Positions 54,375 through 64,000 of a stretch of DNA of 64,000 nucleotides are shown here, piece by piece. Source of the DNA: Pseudomonadales bacterium (GTDB lineage: Bacteria > Pseudomonadota > Gammaproteobacteria > Pseudomonadales > Azotimanducaceae); the NCBI GenBank assembly GCA_019634925.1, contig JAHCAL010000002.1, positions 1 to 64,000 of the forward strand, written 5' to 3'. A program made the translations under genes and the position numbers. The notes under the pieces were generated by a model that searched no databases, had not been told where the DNA came from, and saw nothing but the letters and a program-made list of their open reading frames with translations. Position 1 is the stretch's first letter. Every line of letters begins with the position of its first letter.

Positions 54375-54387
54375 GATCGACCGGCCG

Positions 54388-56031
<1,644 letters not shown>

Positions 56032-56089
56032 GTGCTGACCCTCCCAATAAGCTTGCCAACTTCGTGCGGCCGGGAGTGTAACATCCCGC

Positions 56090-56153
56090 GCGCCATGCGC
56101 ACCCGCGCCCGTGCGCCATGCGCACCCGCGCCCGTGCGCCATGCGCACCCGCG
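56090..56153. repeat. 23-bp tandem repeat in a divergent promoter region
   Basis: The unit beginning GCGCCATGCGCACCCGCG is repeated 2.8 times without mismatch through two full 23-bp units and 18 bp of the third. It lies between the ligase start (56031) and the thioesterase start (56198). Each unit contains ATGCGCACCCGCG and so offers possible ATG starts, but no ribosome site. Confidence 0.9.
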
Positions 56154-56197
56154 ACAGATCGGCCGTGCGCCGCGCGGCTCACAGCAACGGCAGGCGG

Positions 56198-56671
56198 ATG
56201 ACCACACTCGAAGACCATATGCTCGCCATTCCGCACGCGCGCGCCATCGGCATGACGCTCGTGCGGCACGATGCCGAGGGTTCCGTGGTGCGCGTTCCCT
56301 ACGCCGAGCACCTGGTGGGCGATCCGGATACCGGCGTGATCCACGGCGGCGTACTGACTGCCCTCCTCGACAACACCTGCGGCATCGCCGTGCGTCCACC
56401 CGGCGGCGACGCCGAAGGCTACGCGATCGCGACGCTGGACCTGCGCATCGACTACATGGGTTCTGCCGAGCCGCACCGGGACATCTTCGCCGAAGCGGTC
56501 TGCTACAAGCGGACCCGCAACATTGCGTTCGTCCGCGCCAGCGCCTACCAGCATTCGCCAGACGAACCCATCGCGACATGTGTGGCCGCGTTCATGCTCG
56601 GGACTCGCAGCGAGCCGCGCCCGACGGAGCCTCCACCCGGCCCCGGACCGGCCGACCGGACCGTACCATGA
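56198..56671 (+). CDS. PaaI-family hotdog thioesterase
   Basis: A 157-residue hotdog-fold protein: VIHGGVLTALLDNTCGIAV is the PaaI-type active segment (HGG plus a later Asp), followed by ATLDLRIDYMGSA. It hydrolyses acyl- or aryl-CoA thioesters. The ATG at 56198 begins the homology; upstream codons derive from the tandem repeat. Its stop overlaps the start of the next thioesterase (ATGA, 56668-56671). The divergent acyl-CoA ligase suggests control of CoA-ester pools. Confidence 0.92.
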   Translation: MTTLEDHMLAIPHARAIGMTLVRHDAEGSVVRVPYAEHLVGDPDTGVIHGGVLTALLDNTCGIAVRPPGGDAEGYAIATLDLRIDYMGSAEPHRDIFAEAVCYKRTRNIAFVRASAYQHSPDEPIATCVAAFMLGTRSEPRPTEPPPGPGPADRTVP

Positions 56672-57105
56672 AGATGCTCGCCGAACTGCGTGCCCAGGGG
56701 CGCGGGCAGGACATGCAGGCGGTGGTCGAACAGATCCCGTACGCGCGTTTTCTCGGCATCGAGGTGGACCGCAAGGGCACGGAGATCACCATCGTGATGC
56801 CGTTCCGCGAGCACCTGATCGGCAACGTCATGCTGCCGGCCATCCACGGCGGTGCCATTGGCGCCCTGCTCGAGATCACCGCCGTCATCCAGCTGCTGTA
56901 CGACACAGCGTGCGAGCGGCTGCCCAAGACCATCGACCTATCGGTCGACTATCTCCGCTCCGGGCGCCCACAGCCGACCTACGGCCGCGCCATCGTCACC
57001 CGGCACGGGCGCCGGGTCGCCAACGTCCGTTCGGAAATCTGGCAGGAAGCGCGCGATCAGCCCATCGCCGTCAGTCACGGACACTTCCTGCTGACGCCGT
57101 TCTGA
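56668..57105 (+). CDS. PaaI-family hotdog thioesterase
   Basis: A 145-residue hotdog protein: AIHGGAIGALLEITAVIQLL has the HGG and a Glu in place of the Asp seen in its neighbour, followed by KTIDLSVDYLRSGRPQ. The two tandem thioesterases may form a heteromer or differ in substrate. The start ATG overlaps the preceding stop. It is convergent with glpD, with 6 bp between them. Confidence 0.92.
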   Translation: MKMLAELRAQGRGQDMQAVVEQIPYARFLGIEVDRKGTEITIVMPFREHLIGNVMLPAIHGGAIGALLEITAVIQLLYDTACERLPKTIDLSVDYLRSGRPQPTYGRAIVTRHGRRVANVRSEIWQEARDQPIAVSHGHFLLTPF

Positions 57106-57111
57106 ACCCTC

Positions 57112-58761
57112 TCAAGACCTCGCGAAAGCGCGCTCGCTCGCCAGGCGGCTGCGCACCGCGGCGATCTCGCGCCTGCGCCGTTCGTCATCCCAGCCGAGCA
57201 GATCGGCCATGGTCGCGGCGCAGGGCTCCACGAGATCCGCCGATTCGCCCGGCAGGTACCAGGCGGCACGCAGACGCCGGTACAGGACATCTTCGAGGGT
57301 TTCCGCGCCCTCGACCTCGACCGCCCAGCGCACCTCCTCCGCGAACACCGACGGCGCGATCGGTCGCGGCGCGTCGCCGAGTACCGCGAACGTCTCGCTG
57401 CCGTACAGCCGCACCAGGCGGTTGGCGACCGGTGCTGCGAGCTGGTAACGGGTGGCGATCTCCGCCCGGAGCGTCGGGATGTCCACCCGCTCGCCTCCCG
57501 GCAGCGGGGCGAGCGGTGCCGGCATCGTGACATCGCGGCCGAGTACCACACCGACCGCCGCGAGCGCCTGCTCGGCCATCCTGCGAAATCCGGTGAGCTT
57601 GCCGCCGGCGACGGTGACGAGCGGCCCGTCCTGCCAGATCTCGTCACGCCGCGACATCTCGCGCGGCGCCTTGCCCGGCTGGTGAATGAGCGGCCGCAAC
57701 CCCGCCCAGGTCGCGAGTACGTCCGCGCGGGCGAGCCGACTGGCAGGAAAGTGCGCGTTGGCCGTTTCGAGCAGGTAGTCCACCTCCGCGGCCGCAACGG
57801 TCGGCCAGTGTTCGGGACCCGACCCATGCGGGGTATCGGTCGTACCGACGTAGGTGACCGCGTCGCGGGCGATGGCGAATACCGGCCGGCCGTCCGCGGC
57901 CGTCATCATGACCATGTTGCGCACAGGGAGTCGCTCGTGCGCGACGACCAGATGGACACCCTTGGACAGGAACAGGTGTTTGCCGGCGGCCGCCGTGCCG
58001 CGCCCGACGCCTTCGGCCGCATCCAGCAGGCGCTCCACCCACGGGCCCGCCGCGTTGACCACGACCCGCGCACCGAATGCGTGTGCCTGACCCGTGCGCC
58101 GGTCCCTGGCCGTCACCCGGCACCCGTCGCCGCGCCGTGCGACAGCCTCGACCTCGACGTGATTCACGATTGCGGCACCCGCGGCTGCCGCCGCACGCAA
58201 CGTGCCCACCACCAGCCGCGCATCGTCGGCAAGGTATTCGCGGTACAGACAAGCCCGCGGACAGCGGGCCCGGTCGAGCGCGGGCTCCGCGGCCGCCAGG
58301 GCCGGCCCGACCAGGTTGTGATGGCGCTCAACGCGCGCGACCGCACCCAGGCGTTCGTAGAGGCCGATGCCGATCCGCAGTTTCCAGTACGTGGCGTAGC
58401 CAGTGGCGGGCACCAGCATCCAGCGCGGTTCCGTCAAGTGCGGCGCCATAGCCAGCAGGCTCTTGCGTTCGAGCGCGCCTTCACGCACCAGCGCGAAGTC
58501 GCCCATGGCGAGGTAGCGCAGGCCACCGTGGATCAGTTTGGTCGAGCGGCTCGACGTGCCGGCCGCGAAGTCATCGGCTTCGAGCAGCAGCGTGTCGAGG
58601 CCCGCGTGGGCGGCATGCCGGGCGACACCTGCCCCGGTGATGCCGCCGCCGATGACGATGACGTCGAACGGCCGCTCCGCCGAGCGTGCCGCAAGCACGG
58701 CGAGATCGTGCCGGCCGATGCGTGCCGTGCTGCCCGTGGCGCTCGATGGCCGATCGGTCAC
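57112..58761 (-). CDS. glpD: Aerobic glycerol-3-phosphate dehydrogenase
   Basis: A 549-residue FAD enzyme: dinucleotide motif VIGGGITGAGVARHAA (about 37-52), LLEADDFAAGTSSRSTKLIHGGLRYL typical of GlpD, TPHGSGPEHWPTV, and a C-terminal DAO_C helical domain. It oxidises glycerol-3-phosphate to DHAP and passes electrons to ubiquinone at the inner membrane. The start is GTG at 58761, one base after the DUF3187 stop. No glycerol kinase or facilitator gene lies next to it; instead it ends a ligase-DUF3187-glpD run. Confidence 0.93.
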   Translation of the reverse strand: MTDRPSSATGSTARIGRHDLAVLAARSAERPFDVIVIGGGITGAGVARHAAHAGLDTLLLEADDFAAGTSSRSTKLIHGGLRYLAMGDFALVREGALERKSLLAMAPHLTEPRWMLVPATGYATYWKLRIGIGLYERLGAVARVERHHNLVGPALAAAEPALDRARCPRACLYREYLADDARLVVGTLRAAAAAGAAIVNHVEVEAVARRGDGCRVTARDRRTGQAHAFGARVVVNAAGPWVERLLDAAEGVGRGTAAAGKHLFLSKGVHLVVAHERLPVRNMVMMTAADGRPVFAIARDAVTYVGTTDTPHGSGPEHWPTVAAAEVDYLLETANAHFPASRLARADVLATWAGLRPLIHQPGKAPREMSRRDEIWQDGPLVTVAGGKLTGFRRMAEQALAAVGVVLGRDVTMPAPLAPLPGGERVDIPTLRAEIATRYQLAAPVANRLVRLYGSETFAVLGDAPRPIAPSVFAEEVRWAVEVEGAETLEDVLYRRLRAAWYLPGESADLVEPCAATMADLLGWDDERRRREIAAVRSRLASERAFARS

Positions 58762-58762
58762 G

Positions 58763-59788
58763 TCAGAAGCGCCCCGACAGCGCCACGTGGAACGTCACGT
58801 CCGGCGCACTCCGGCTGCGCAGGTCCTCGACCACCCCGAGGTCGAGGCCGAGTCCACGCGGCAGGTTCAGCCGGCCCCCTAGCGTACCAAGGAGCGCGCC
58901 TCCCGCCACCTCGTCGAAAGGTGTGTCGATGAGTTTCGTATGCGCATCGAGCTGTGCGAGCAAAGTCAGCCAGGGTGTCACCGGGTACTGCAGGCCCGCA
59001 TGACCGCTGTAGGCATGGGTCTCCTGCGCGTCGGGCAGCAGTCTGCCGCGCCCGAGCCGGCTCACGCCACCCATCAGGGTGAACTCGAGGCCGAGCGGCT
59101 CCAGCAGGGCGCGATCGGAGTAGTCGAGCCAGACCGACACGTCGGTGCCATCCGAGCCCGTCAGATCGCCTGCTTTGCCGGTGGGCAACTCGAGCGCCGT
59201 ACGCAGCGCCAGGGCACGCGCTGGTCCATGCACCAGCCGATAACCGGCGCGGATGCTGGCATCGCCCGGCCCGTCGGACCCGGTCGATACATCGAGCCAG
59301 CGCCGTCCGGACAGCTGCAGGCGGTAGTCCAGGCGATTGCGTGGCACGCCGTCGCGACCCGAATCCGGTAGTCCGAACGTTTCGTGGAACCCGTCGATGA
59401 CGCGATCCGTGGCACCGCCCCCATGCCGTACGAACGGCAGGTCGACGCCAAGTTCGAAGCGCTCGCCGAGCCCGGCGCGGAAACCCAGGGTGACGACCGT
59501 GGTCTCGCCGTCAAACGCGACGAAATCGCCGCCCAGCAGCTTGGCGGTGAAGTTGTTGGTGATCTCCGTGCGCAGGCCCCAGACCGGTGCGTCGGCAAGT
59601 GCACCACCCCCAGCGCGCGGCAGACCAAAGAGGCGGGCGACAGGCGACTGGTTGGCAACGGCGAGGGGCGCGTGGAAGCCGTACTCCGTCGCGCGGCTCG
59701 TGAGCGCCATACCGATCAACAGACCGACGGACACGCTCCAGAGCAGTGCGCGGAACACGCGGGGCCGCAGACACGACGAACGGTTCAA
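58763..59788 (-). CDS. DUF3187-family outer-membrane-like protein
   Basis: A 341-residue protein with a signal peptide (LWSVSVGLLIGMALTSRATE) and a beta-rich body: FTAKLLGGDFVAFDGETTVVTLGFRAG, FELGVDLPFVRHGGGATDRVIDGFHETFGLPD, and the ending VTFHVALSGRF. This matches DUF3187, which is presumed to be an outer-membrane barrel of unknown function. The start is TTG at 59788 with GGAG 6 nt upstream, overlapping the ligase stop (TTGA), a good sign of coupling. Confidence 0.87.
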   Translation of the reverse strand: MNRSSCLRPRVFRALLWSVSVGLLIGMALTSRATEYGFHAPLAVANQSPVARLFGLPRAGGGALADAPVWGLRTEITNNFTAKLLGGDFVAFDGETTVVTLGFRAGLGERFELGVDLPFVRHGGGATDRVIDGFHETFGLPDSGRDGVPRNRLDYRLQLSGRRWLDVSTGSDGPGDASIRAGYRLVHGPARALALRTALELPTGKAGDLTGSDGTDVSVWLDYSDRALLEPLGLEFTLMGGVSRLGRGRLLPDAQETHAYSGHAGLQYPVTPWLTLLAQLDAHTKLIDTPFDEVAGGALLGTLGGRLNLPRGLGLDLGVVEDLRSRSAPDVTFHVALSGRF

Positions 59789-61341
59789 TTGATGCTCCGC
59801 GTTTCATGCTGCCAGAACGGCTTGCGCAGATCGGTCTTCAATATCTTGTCCGGACCGCTCTTCGGCAGCTCCTCGGCTCGGACCTCGATCGACTTGGGAC
59901 ACTCGTAACCGGCAAGCTGGGTACGGCAGTGCGCAAGCAGCGCGTCCGCGTCGATCGTGGTGCCCGGTCGCGGCACCACGATGGCATGCACGGCTTCGCC
60001 CCAGGCTTCGCTCGGTATACCGATCACGGCGCACTCGTGCACACCGGGATACTGGTAGATCACGTTCTCGACCGCAGCGGAATAGACGTTCTCGCCGCCG
60101 CTGATGATCATGTCCTTGACCCGGTCGACCAGGAACAGGAACCCGTCCGGGTCCAGGTAGCCCGCGTCACCGGTATGCATCCAGCCATTGCGCAGCGTGG
60201 TCGCCGTCAGTTCGGGTTGGCGCCAGTAGCCCTGCATGACCATGGGCCCGCGCACACACACTTCGCCCACCTGCCCCGGCGGCAACGGCCGGTCGTCCGC
60301 GTCCATCACCGCAACGTCGGCGTTGTAGACCGCCTGTCCGGCCGATCGGATGCGCCCGGCGTCCGGCCCTTCGAATACGTGGTAGCGCGGCCCCAGGGAG
60401 GTGGCGACCGGCGAGAGCTCGGTCATGCCGTAGGACTGCAGAAACGCGATGCCGGGAAACCGCTGCATGGCCTGGCGCAGGAGCGTCTCCGGCATCGGCG
60501 ACGCGCCGTAGGTGAGCAGTTCCAGACTCGACAGGTCGTAGCGGTCGAGTTCGGGATACTGCAGCAGCGCATTCAGCATGGTGGGTACCACCACCGTCAC
60601 GGTCACCCGGAAAGTCTGGATGGCTGCGAGAAACAGCGCCGGCTCGAAGCGCGGAATGGTGGCGTGGGTGCCGCCCGCCACCGTCGTCGTGAACACGCGC
60701 GACCCGCCGGCGACGTGAAACAGCGGCGAGACATGCAGGTGCACGCTGTGCTCGCGGATTCCGAGGTTGACCAGCGCGGTCATGGAGTTGGCCAGGAAGT
60801 TGCCGTGCGAGAGCATCACGCCCTTGGCACGACCGGTGGTGCCACCGGTGTAGAAAAGCGCGGCAAGGTCGTCGCCCCCGCGCTCTGCATCCGGCACCGG
60901 CGCCTGCGCCGCGAGCGCCGCTTCGTAGTCGATGAAATCGCCGGTCGGCACTCCCTCGGTCAGGATCACGGCGCCGAGTGCAGGGCATTGCGCGCGCAGC
61001 GCGGCGACTTCCGCGGTGTACGCCGGATCGACCAGCAGCACCCGTGCGCCGGCGTCGGTCAGGCAGTGGACTTTCTCAGGTGTGGCCCAGCGCACGTTGA
61101 CCGGCACCATCACCGCACCGGCCCAGAGCGTCGCAAAGTAGAACTCCACGAACTGGGGCCCATTCGGCGCGAGCATCGCCACGCGATCACCGGGGCCGAC
61201 CCCGAGCGACTGGAGCACGCCTGCCAGCCGTGCGACCCGATCGGCAAACTCGGCCCAGGTGCGCGCCACGCCATCCGCGAGCAGCGCCGGCCGCCCGGCA
61301 TACAGTTGGACGGCGCGGTGGATTCCCTGGGTCAGACGCAT
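59785..61341 (-). CDS. Acyl-CoA synthetase (AMP-forming)
   Basis: A 518-residue adenylate-forming ligase: [78 protein letters not shown] and the C-terminal [15 protein letters not shown] lysine. The P-loop has GG in place of SG, as in several fatty-acid and O-succinylbenzoate-like ligases. The ATG at 61341 has GGAG 6 nt upstream. It heads a coupled run into DUF3187 and GlpD. Substrate unknown. Confidence 0.93.
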   Translation of the reverse strand: MRLTQGIHRAVQLYAGRPALLADGVARTWAEFADRVARLAGVLQSLGVGPGDRVAMLAPNGPQFVEFYFATLWAGAVMVPVNVRWATPEKVHCLTDAGARVLLVDPAYTAEVAALRAQCPALGAVILTEGVPTGDFIDYEAALAAQAPVPDAERGGDDLAALFYTGGTTGRAKGVMLSHGNFLANSMTALVNLGIREHSVHLHVSPLFHVAGGSRVFTTTVAGGTHATIPRFEPALFLAAIQTFRVTVTVVVPTMLNALLQYPELDRYDLSSLELLTYGASPMPETLLRQAMQRFPGIAFLQSYGMTELSPVATSLGPRYHVFEGPDAGRIRSAGQAVYNADVAVMDADDRPLPPGQVGEVCVRGPMVMQGYWRQPELTATTLRNGWMHTGDAGYLDPDGFLFLVDRVKDMIISGGENVYSAAVENVIYQYPGVHECAVIGIPSEAWGEAVHAIVVPRPGTTIDADALLAHCRTQLAGYECPKSIEVRAEELPKSGPDKILKTDLRKPFWQHETRSIN

Positions 61342-61412
61342 CTCCGGCTCCGCAAAAAAGCGCACATTCTAGCCCGGTTGCGGCCGCCCACCCAGCCGGC
61401 TACCGTGCCCGC

Positions 61413-61865
61413 ATGAATATCTGGGTGGACGCCGACGCCTGTCCGGTGGTGATTCGCGAGATCCTCTTCAAGGCCGCCGAGCGCACCGGCGTCGGTCTCA
61501 CGCTGGTCGCGAACCAGGCGATCCGGATACCGCCCTCGCAATTCATTCGCCTGCGGATCGTACCGGGTGGTTTCGACGTGGCGGACACCGAGATAGTCGG
61601 CCAGGTCACCGGCGGCGACCTGGTGATCACCAGCGACATACCGCTCGCCGCCGACGTGATCGCGAAGGGCGCGGCGGCGCTCAGTCCGCGCGGCGAACTG
61701 TTCACCCCGGAGAACGTTCGAGCCCGGCTCAACATGCGGGACTTCCTCGACACGATGCGCTCGAGCGGCGTGCATACCGGCGGACCCGCACCGCTGACCA
61801 CGAGCGACCGCAAGACCTTCGCCGATCAGCTCGACCGGCTGCTCGCGCGCCGGCCGCGCGCCTGA
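61413..61865 (+). CDS. YaiI/YqxD-family protein (DUF188)
   Basis: A 150-residue protein: [18 protein letters not shown] start, [44 protein letters not shown] and [21 protein letters not shown] are the conserved blocks of the UPF0178/YaiI family, which resembles PIN-like nucleases in its acidic residues. Function unproven. Length is standard. It stands alone on the plus strand between two ligase genes. Confidence 0.93.
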   Translation: MNIWVDADACPVVIREILFKAAERTGVGLTLVANQAIRIPPSQFIRLRIVPGGFDVADTEIVGQVTGGDLVITSDIPLAADVIAKGAAALSPRGELFTPENVRARLNMRDFLDTMRSSGVHTGGPAPLTTSDRKTFADQLDRLLARRPRA

Positions 61866-61883
61866 CCGGCCGCGCGGCGTCGC

Positions 61884-61909
61884 GCTAGTCCGGGCTAGTC
61901 CGGGCTAGG
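61884..61909. repeat. 10-bp direct repeat at the ligase stop
   Basis: GCTAGTCCGG occurs twice in tandem, followed by GCTAGG. On the minus strand this places TAG stops in all three frames at the end of the acyl-CoA ligase; the first is its own stop. Confidence 0.8.
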
Positions 61910-63524
61910 CATCACCCAAAGCCGCGAGCGCGGTCGCCTTCGCCCAGCGGTAATCGGCCTTGCCGTTCGGCGCGCGCTGGACCCGCTCGACCAGCAGCAC
62001 GGCCTTCGGCACCTTGTACCCGGCCAGGTGCTCGCGCGTGAACGCGAGCACGGCGTCCGGATCCGGCGCAGGTTCACCGCGCGCAGCGGCGATCGCCACG
62101 ACCCGTTCGCCGAACCGGGAATCGGGTACACCCACCACCAGGCAGTCCGCGATATCCGGGTGCCGCTTGACCGCCTCCTCGACCTCCTCGGGAAAGACTT
62201 TTTCGCCCGCGGTATTGATGCAGACGCTGCCGCGGCCGAGCAGCGTGATGGTGCCGTCCATTTCCACCGTCGCGTAATCGCCGGGGAAGCTGTAACGGAC
62301 CCCGTCGACTTCACGGAACGTCTCGGCGGATTTCTGCGGGTCCTTGAAGTAACCGAGCGGGACGAAGGCGCTCGTCGCGAGCCGGCCAATCTCGCCGGAC
62401 CCCGGCGTGACGAAGCGACCGTCGTCGGTGATCACCCTGACCCCTTCATTCAACTGGAACCTGGCCGTGCCCGGTCGCGCCTCGCGCGTGGACACGGAGC
62501 TGCCCATGCCGCCCTCGCTCGAGCCCATCACGTCGGCGAGCACGACGTCGTGATGGCGCAGCAGGCCCGCCTTGGTCTCGGCGCTCCACATCACACCGCT
62601 CGACGTGATCTGCCTGAGTGACGTCAGGTCGTAAGGCGTGCCGCGCGCGGCCGCCGCGTCGAGGGCCTCGAGCAAAGGGCGTGCGAACGCATCGCCGACG
62701 ATCACCAGGTCGCTGACCCGATGCTGCTCGACCAGCCCCCAGAGGAGATCGGGATCGAGGCCGAGCCGCGGAGTGGTCACCACCGTACCGCCGAGCGCGA
62801 GCGGCAGCATGCTGCCGAGCCACATGCCCGTGCCATGCATGAGCGGACATGCCGGGAGACTGACCGGCGGTGCCTCGACGCGCCGGACCAGGCCGGGCAC
62901 GTCGGCGACCCGTTCCGGCGGCGGCAGGCCACGGGCCGCGGCGCCCATGGCCGTCAGGAACTGGCTGAACTGACCGCCGGGATACATGACCCCTTTCGGC
63001 ATGCCGGTGGTGCCGCCGGTGTAAAGCATGTAGACGTCGCCAGGATCGCGCGGCATGCGCGGCAGCGGCGCACTCCGCGCGATGCTGCGCTCGTAGTCGA
63101 TCGCGCCGTCGAGCAGGAGCTCGGTACCGTCGTCGACCTGGATCAGCAGCCTGAGTTTCGGCAGGCGCTTGCGGATCTCCCAGATCCGCATCGCGTAGCA
63201 GGCCTGGTAGACCACGGCCTCGGCATCGGCGTTGTCGAGCAGGTAGACCAGTTCGTCGGCCTTGTAGCGGTAGTTCACGTTGACCGGGCATCCGCGGATC
63301 TTGAACACCCCGTACTGGGCCTCGAGATACTCGTTGCAGTTGTGCAGGTACAACCCGACCTTGCTGTCGCGGCCGAGCCCATGGGCGGCGAGCACGCCGG
63401 CCAACCGCGCGGCGCGATCGTCGTACTCGCGCCAGCTGCGCACGACGCCGTTGCAGATCAACGCAGGGCGCGCCGGCACGGTGTCGGCAACTGCTTCCCA
63501 GACGTTCGCGAAATGGAAATCCAT
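61905..63524 (-). CDS. Acyl-CoA synthetase (AMP-forming)
   Basis: A 539-residue adenylate-forming ligase: YTGGTTGMPKGVMYPGGQ, ADVMGSSEGGMGSS, GEIGRLATSAFVPLGYFKDPQKS, the RGSVCINTAGEKVFPEEVEEAVKRHPDIADCLVVG core, and the C-terminal APNGKADYRWAK lysine. SSEGGMG in the A5 region and DYATVEMDGTITLLGR group it with the mycobacterial FadD3/FadD-like ligases often found with steroid or ring-cleavage genes; this link is a trend, not proof. GGAGGAGGGAGG precedes the ATG at 63524. Confidence 0.92.
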   Translation of the reverse strand: MDFHFANVWEAVADTVPARPALICNGVVRSWREYDDRAARLAGVLAAHGLGRDSKVGLYLHNCNEYLEAQYGVFKIRGCPVNVNYRYKADELVYLLDNADAEAVVYQACYAMRIWEIRKRLPKLRLLIQVDDGTELLLDGAIDYERSIARSAPLPRMPRDPGDVYMLYTGGTTGMPKGVMYPGGQFSQFLTAMGAAARGLPPPERVADVPGLVRRVEAPPVSLPACPLMHGTGMWLGSMLPLALGGTVVTTPRLGLDPDLLWGLVEQHRVSDLVIVGDAFARPLLEALDAAAARGTPYDLTSLRQITSSGVMWSAETKAGLLRHHDVVLADVMGSSEGGMGSSVSTREARPGTARFQLNEGVRVITDDGRFVTPGSGEIGRLATSAFVPLGYFKDPQKSAETFREVDGVRYSFPGDYATVEMDGTITLLGRGSVCINTAGEKVFPEEVEEAVKRHPDIADCLVVGVPDSRFGERVVAIAAARGEPAPDPDAVLAFTREHLAGYKVPKAVLLVERVQRAPNGKADYRWAKATALAALGDA

Positions 63525-63704
63525 GCCTCCCTCCTCCAGTTGACCTCCGGTTGACCTCCGGCTGAAACGCCGCAACCGACGGCGCCGCGATTTCGACCCG
63601 CAAATGGGCAATCTCACCAACCCTCGCCCGGGTGCGGCCCCATCGTTCTCGGCGCGCCCTGATAATACCCTGTGTATTCAGCGTGTTGGAAAACAGGGAT
63701 CGAT

Positions 63705-63720
63705 TGGCACGACTCTTGTT
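63705..63720 (+). promoter_or_regulatory. Sigma-54-like -24/-12 promoter
   Basis: TGGCAC-N5-TTGTT lies 44 bp upstream of the small gene at 63764. The -24 half fits TGGCAC exactly; the -12 half has GT where consensus has GC. No sigma-54 activator gene is present in the window. Confidence 0.3.
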
Positions 63721-63763
63721 AATAAAACCGTCGAGAACCTGCAACGACTACCGGATCACGACG

Positions 63764-63955
63764 ATGTCATACGCCTTTCGCCTCTCCCGCGTCAGAACCC
63801 CCCGTTGCTCCCCTGGCGCCGCCGCACTGATCGTTACCGTGTTCCTGCTGTTCGGGCTCGCCGCCGAAGCGAGCCGCCCCATCGAGACGGGCACGGACCG
63901 GTCCTCGCGCGGCGCCCCCGCGTTCGTGATCGGCCACTGGCTGCCGGGGCGCTGA
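63764..63955 (+). CDS. Small secreted or membrane peptide, hypothetical
   Basis: A 63-residue frame: a basic start (MSYAFRLSRVRTPR), a hydrophobic stretch (ALIVTVFLLFGLAAEA) that looks like a signal or anchor, then a short polar tail ending VIGHWLPGR. No clear ribosome-binding site precedes the ATG, and I recognise no family. Support comes from the signal-like segment and the sigma-54-like site upstream. It may not be real. Confidence 0.4.
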   Translation: MSYAFRLSRVRTPRCSPGAAALIVTVFLLFGLAAEASRPIETGTDRSSRGAPAFVIGHWLPGR

Positions 63956-63961
63956 GCGCGG

Positions 63962-64000
63962 TCAGCACTGCAGCACGAGCCCGCACAGATCCTCGGTCAG
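63962..64000 (-). CDS. C-terminal end of a minus-strand gene cut by the window edge
   Basis: On the minus strand the window ends with an open frame reading LTEDLCGLVLQC and then TGA at 63962-63964. Only 12 codons are visible, so neither the reality of the gene nor its family can be judged. Confidence 0.3.
   Translation of the reverse strand: MTEDLCGLVLQC

Noticed and set aside
59746..61416. A 556-codon plus-strand open frame
   Set aside because: Antisense to an acyl-CoA ligase that has all core motifs.

Overview
The window is about 64 kb of high-GC DNA with almost no free space: genes abut or overlap by 4 bp (ATGA) and there are no tRNA, rRNA, insertion-sequence or CRISPR signals that I can see. 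The gene set points to a heterotrophic, aerobic, Gram-negative proteobacterium, most likely a gammaproteobacterium: TonB-dependent receptors, a Coq4-type ubiquinone protein, GlpD, a DUF3187 protein, a YaiI-type protein, a YpfJ-type metallopeptidase, an SPFH/NfeD pair and GGDEF/EAL proteins. The phylum-level call is fairly safe; the class is inference.

Layout. (1) 1-7.4 kb: partial TetR regulator, Coq4 protein, a three-gene ABC-2 exporter (ATPase plus two permeases, minus strand) split by two enoyl-CoA hydratase genes on the plus strand, an aldo/keto reductase and a MAPEG protein. (2) 7.4-28 kb: a catabolic island with an acyl-CoA ligase, four SDR dehydrogenases, two Baeyer-Villiger monooxygenases (BVMOs), two TonB-dependent receptors, a TetR regulator, a cupin, an alkyl sulfatase, a cytochrome P450 and a PF10118 metal-dependent hydrolase. 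(3) 28-31.5 kb: a translationally coupled signalling cassette, REC-GGDEF-EAL / PAS-histidine kinase / single REC. (4) 31.5-39 kb: LysR-cupin-MFS, an SDR, then a minus-strand acyl-CoA operon (enoyl-CoA hydratase, small GIY-YIG-like protein, acyl-CoA dehydrogenase, CaiB-type CoA transferase). (5) 39-47.7 kb: small lipoprotein, winged-helix/TPR regulator, PPOX protein, beta-barrel protein, an internally deleted deazaflavin-reductase-like gene, a third BVMO, a Tat-exported dienelactone hydrolase and a mutarotase-like protein. (6) 47.8-64 kb: membrane PAS/PAS/GGDEF/EAL protein with HDOD partner, SPFH/NfeD/zinc peptidase, three more acyl-CoA ligases, two thioesterases, GlpD, DUF3187 and YaiI.

How it fits together. 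The island at 9-28 kb reads as uptake (TonB receptors), desulfation (alkyl sulfatase), oxidation of alcohol to ketone (SDRs), oxygen insertion (BVMOs, P450), then CoA activation and beta-oxidation by the ligases, hydratases and dehydrogenase nearby. The substrate is not visible in the sequence; a cyclic or branched hydrophobic ketone or alcohol (terpenoid- or steroid-like), possibly a sulfate ester, is inference.

The most notable thing I found is a shared 33-bp upstream element, CGAGTA-N5-GTGA-N9-TCATAT-N-GT, in front of three separate transcription units: SDR-BVMO1 (11293-11325), the TonB receptor (complement 16507-16539) and BVMO2-TetR-SDR (16885-16917), with a possible degenerate fourth copy facing the SDR at 10083. 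It ends in a TATAGT-like -10 box but lacks a good -35, as expected of an activator-dependent promoter, and defines a candidate local regulon.
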